From Planctomycetaceae bacterium (GTDB lineage: Bacteria; Planctomycetota; Planctomycetia; Pirellulales; UBA1268): 9,905 nucleotides of DNA. Each line of letters starts with the position of its first letter. The first letter of the stretch is position 1. The stretch lies in NCBI GenBank assembly GCA_003509235.1, contig DONH01000412.1, positions 5,103 through 15,007 on the forward strand, given 5' to 3'. Shown here piece by piece: positions 7,669 through 9,905 of the stretch. The notes under the pieces were generated by a model. The model was given only the letters and a program-made list of their open reading frames with translations, did no database searches and was not told the origin of the DNA. A program made the position numbers and the translations under genes.

Positions 7669-8838
7669 CTATGGGGCTCTCCCCTCCCCAAGAACAAAGT
7701 TATAGTTCAAGGGAACAGTCACAACCTGCCCACTCTCTGACAGAAGCGTGATCTCGTTCTCACCAAAACTTATCTCTTTCACACGGTCAAACGTAGCTGG
7801 CACCGATACAGCACCCTGAATGTTACGGATATCGGTTGGCGTTGCATCAGAACACGCTATCGACGTTGCGATTCCCTGCTCACTCAGTGTATTTTCATTC
7901 GCTGACGCCGCCAACTTTACAGCGAAGTAGCCACAGATATCTTCCACCCCAAGGCATTGATTACGTCCGCTCCACGGGAAAGAATGTCGCCCATGATTCT
8001 CAAGCCAGAAAGCGGTCATCGGCAACGTTCGTGGGTCGCGAAGTGAAAACCAAACCCAGTGCTCCTTCGTATTGACGGCAGTTGTCCACGCCGGCCTACC
8101 ATCCAACGCATCAGTGTCTGCGACAACTGCAAATAAATCAGAAAATCCACGTTGTATCGGAAGTCGGGAGCAATCGACGACATCCGGGTCTTTGAAGAGC
8201 GTTGGTATCTCTTTTATATCACTAAATGTCTTACCAACAGCAAGCAATTGATACTCCCCATGATACGGATCGCTAAAAACTCCCGGATTTGTCATGCCCA
8301 GAGAAAAAGGGCTTGTTGAGATTGCAAATACTTTTTTTTCATCAGGCATTGCAAGTATTGCGTGATGTCCAACAGATGTCGGGCCAACGAAACCCTCAAC
8401 GGTGTGTCGCTGATACACAACCGGGTGCCGCTCACGGAGGAAGATTTCTTTTGTGACCCGACCCTTTCGAATGTGTGTATCTAAAGCAAGAGTTATTTGT
8501 GAAGAATCAGGCCGAGAACTCTCCTCATCTACAAACGACCATACCGCGGTAGCCGTCTCGCCATGTGGAGGATGCTTCTCGCCTTTGTATTCAATGGCAT
8601 TCCCACCAAACGGCATACAGAAAAAGTCTCCTCGTAGTGGCACAAGAACTTCTGCCGGCAAATTCGCAGGCTCTTCATCCTGCCAAGGGCTGATGTAATA
8701 CGGTGAAATCTGTTGGCCGTCCTCATTTTTGAAGATCACTGGCGCCATATGTCCACCACGTTTTGTGATGGCAACAGAGATCTGTTCGTTTGCCAAAACA
8801 AAACTTGGCTGTGAATGAATCACTTGATTTTCCATCAT
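7669..8838 (-). CDS. Galactose-mutarotase-like fold hypothetical protein
   Basis: A 389-residue protein with no signal peptide or membrane segment, so probably cytoplasmic. The pattern resembles the aldose-1-epimerase/galactose-mutarotase superfamily: an early beta strand with RGGH (27-30), FGGNAIEY (77-84) leading to the HPPHGE motif (89-94), a paired histidine H158-H159 in VGHHAILAMP, and a late GRNQCLGVEDICGYF (291-305) whose E299 is placed like the superfamily's catalytic base. By analogy H159 and E299 would be the acid/base pair; this is an inference from order and spacing, not an alignment. It may instead be a sugar-binding protein without epimerase activity. Tandem ATG codons at 8838 and 8835 give the start; the leader has only a weak AGG. 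It lies downstream of a frameshifted remnant and purM on the same strand, possibly in one transcript. I do not recognise a named gene. Confidence 0.75.
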   Translation of the reverse strand: MMENQVIHSQPSFVLANEQISVAITKRGGHMAPVIFKNEDGQQISPYYISPWQDEEPANLPAEVLVPLRGDFFCMPFGGNAIEYKGEKHPPHGETATAVWSFVDEESSRPDSSQITLALDTHIRKGRVTKEIFLRERHPVVYQRHTVEGFVGPTSVGHHAILAMPDEKKVFAISTSPFSLGMTNPGVFSDPYHGEYQLLAVGKTFSDIKEIPTLFKDPDVVDCSRLPIQRGFSDLFAVVADTDALDGRPAWTTAVNTKEHWVWFSLRDPRTLPMTAFWLENHGRHSFPWSGRNQCLGVEDICGYFAVKLAASANENTLSEQGIATSIACSDATPTDIRNIQGAVSVPATFDRVKEISFGENEITLLSESGQVVTVPLNYNFVLGEGRAP

Positions 8839-8839
8839 T

Positions 8840-9327
8840 CAGGAATCCCTGTACTGGACCAAAATCATTAGAAAGGTTTGAACGCCCCCCGGATATCTTC
8901 ACCTTGAGAGTCGTGGTCTCGGCTGTTAAAGCATTTCCTGGACTACGAATCTCCATTTTGAAATGTTCTTCAGCTTCGCCCAAGATATCACTTCGTAGAT
9001 ATTCTGGTGCCTCGTCGAGAAACCTGCCTGGGCAACAAATTCTGCTTCGATCGTAACACCTGACCAATCACGTTTGCCAAGATTTTTCACGAGGCCAGTA
9101 ACTACGGACCTGCCTCTTGAGGATCCTGAAAACTAAGTTTTTTTCTAATTGCCGAACGACGAGTCCCTTTATCACGTCACCCCACGGGATTGTCAATGTT
9201 CCAAGAGCCAGAATCCTAAAAGCGTTATCGGCACAATAAAAAGCAACTGCTTCCAACTGTACTGGATATTCATCACCCGAATATTGACACCAGCCGGAAC
9301 AGCAGCACCACAAGTCGGGCATTTCAT
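8840..9327 (-). pseudogene. Frameshifted remnant of a zinc-finger / transmembrane / beta-sandwich (FxLYD-like) protein
   Basis: The minus strand carries one coherent protein scattered over all three frames. ATG 9327, with an AAAGG ribosome site at 9339-9335, begins MKCPTCGAAVPAG (one CxxC pair), then a hydrophobic helix (WKQLLFIVPITLLGFWLL) and a TGA at 9195-9193. A second frame gives KKLSFQDPQEAGP up to a TAG at 9104-9102. The first frame resumes with VVTGLVKNLGKRDWSGV and TIEAEF. At about 9030-9022 the reading must shift again to give RFLDEAPEYLRSDILGEAEE and then TTLKVKISGG, ending near 8885. The last shift and the one at about 9104 are each explained by one missing base. The joined text reads like a membrane-anchored protein with an FxLYD-type domain, but that name is tentative. 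It starts 39 bases past the purM stop and runs into the start of the next gene, whose promoter or ribosome site may have come from it. Three or more shifts argue for decay over a single sequencing slip, although a 7-base A/T run (9136-9142) is an error-prone spot. Confidence 0.65.
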
Positions 9328-9366
9328 CGAAGGACCTTTGCTCGGGCGTTAATTCAACACTTTCGC

Positions 9367-9905
9367 TTAACTGACGACTACTCGATCACTTCCATCGTCA
9401 GCAGCAGTGGCGTAGCCAATTTTCCAGGGTTGCATGCCGTGTTCTCGTAACTGGTGCATAATGCTATCAACGAAATGTGGCGACACAACCAACACCATAC
9501 CAACCCCCATATTGAACACCCGGTCCATCTCTGCCTGTTCAATACTTCCAAGCTTTTGAAGCCAACCGAAAACAGATGGGATTTCCCAACTACCACGTTC
9601 AATTTGAATTTGTATTGATGGTGGTACAATTCGGGCCAAATTTTCTTCAAGGCCACCGCCTGTAATGTGGGCAATGCCGTGGACCACCTGTTTTACACGA
9701 TAATGCCGTAAGACAGAACGAATTGGCTGTGCATAAAGTTGTGTTGGTTCGAGCAGCAACTCTCCTACTGTTTTCTCATTACATTCGGAAACCCTATCGT
9801 CTATCTTGAGCCCAGCAATCTCGAAGACAACCTTCCGTATTAAACTGTATCCATTGGAGCGAAACCCCGACGATGCAATACCAATGGCGACGTCATCGGG
9901 TTGGA
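9367..9905 (-). CDS. purM: Phosphoribosylformylglycinamidine cyclo-ligase (AIR synthase), C-terminal part
   Basis: The frame runs from the right edge to the TAA at 9369-9367, showing the last 178 residues; the start is outside the window. It matches the C-terminal half of PurM, which converts formylglycinamidine ribonucleotide and ATP to aminoimidazole ribonucleotide in de novo purine synthesis. Recognisable blocks in order are IGIASSGFRSNGYSL, LLLEPTQLY, HGIAHITGGGLEENLAR, the Trp-x-x-Pro-x-x-Phe segment, EMDRVFNMGVGM and a terminal IGYATA strand. The length from the IASSG block to the end is normal for the family, and no residue looks missing. As a core cytoplasmic enzyme it anchors this side of the window to the chromosome. 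The minus-strand genes that follow could be co-transcribed with it; no terminator hairpin was seen in the 39 bases after its stop. Confidence 0.95.
   Translation of the reverse strand, partial: QPDDVAIGIASSGFRSNGYSLIRKVVFEIAGLKIDDRVSECNEKTVGELLLEPTQLYAQPIRSVLRHYRVKQVVHGIAHITGGGLEENLARIVPPSIQIQIERGSWEIPSVFGWLQKLGSIEQAEMDRVFNMGVGMVLVVSPHFVDSIMHQLREHGMQPWKIGYATAADDGSDRVVVS

Noticed and set aside
8723..9067. Standalone 114-residue minus-strand protein from a TTG start
   Set aside because: Only its middle part looks like protein, and that belongs to the frameshifted remnant; its end overlaps the start of the intact 7669-8838 gene in another frame.
9068..9322. Minus-strand 84-residue Cys-rich protein
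   Set aside because: It is an out-of-frame reading of the CPTCG finger segment, whose own frame has a ribosome site and sensible zinc-finger text.

Overview
The window looks like chromosomal DNA of a planctomycete (Planctomycetota). The support is a DUF1559 (PF07596) protein with a pilin-type N-terminus, two formylglycine-type S1 sulfatases, and a galactose-mutarotase-like hypothetical protein close to a housekeeping purine gene. No phage, transposon, CRISPR or RNA gene was seen.

Region 1 (1-3519, + strand) is the most striking. One uninterrupted reading frame enters at the left edge and encodes, in order, the C-terminal end of a GH3 glycosidase with its fibronectin-III-like domain, a Pro/Thr/Ser-rich linker, a complete iduronate-2-sulfatase-like S1 sulfatase, a second short linker, and a complete GH30 glycoside hydrolase with its beta-sandwich. 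This appears to be a three-enzyme polypeptide that would remove terminal sugars, remove sulfate and cut a backbone. The likely target is a sulfated, xylan- or uronate-containing polysaccharide such as an algal one. The substrate is an inference.

Region 2 (3722-6173, - strand) holds an OCH1-like sugar transferase gene broken by an in-frame TGA, and upstream of it on the same strand a secreted arylsulfatase-type S1 sulfatase. A perfect 9-bp inverted repeat lies just past the sulfatase stop.

Region 3 (6174-7631) is a 495-base divergent intergenic region followed by the DUF1559 gene on the + strand.

Region 4 (7669-9905, - strand) starts at the right edge with the C-terminal half of purM. It is followed by a frameshifted remnant of a zinc-finger/transmembrane/beta-sandwich protein, then an intact galactose-mutarotase-like hypothetical protein. 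All three read in the same direction.

Two of the seven genes are visibly broken, so the region mixes an elaborate carbohydrate-sulfate degrading enzyme with decaying accessory genes beside a core metabolic gene.
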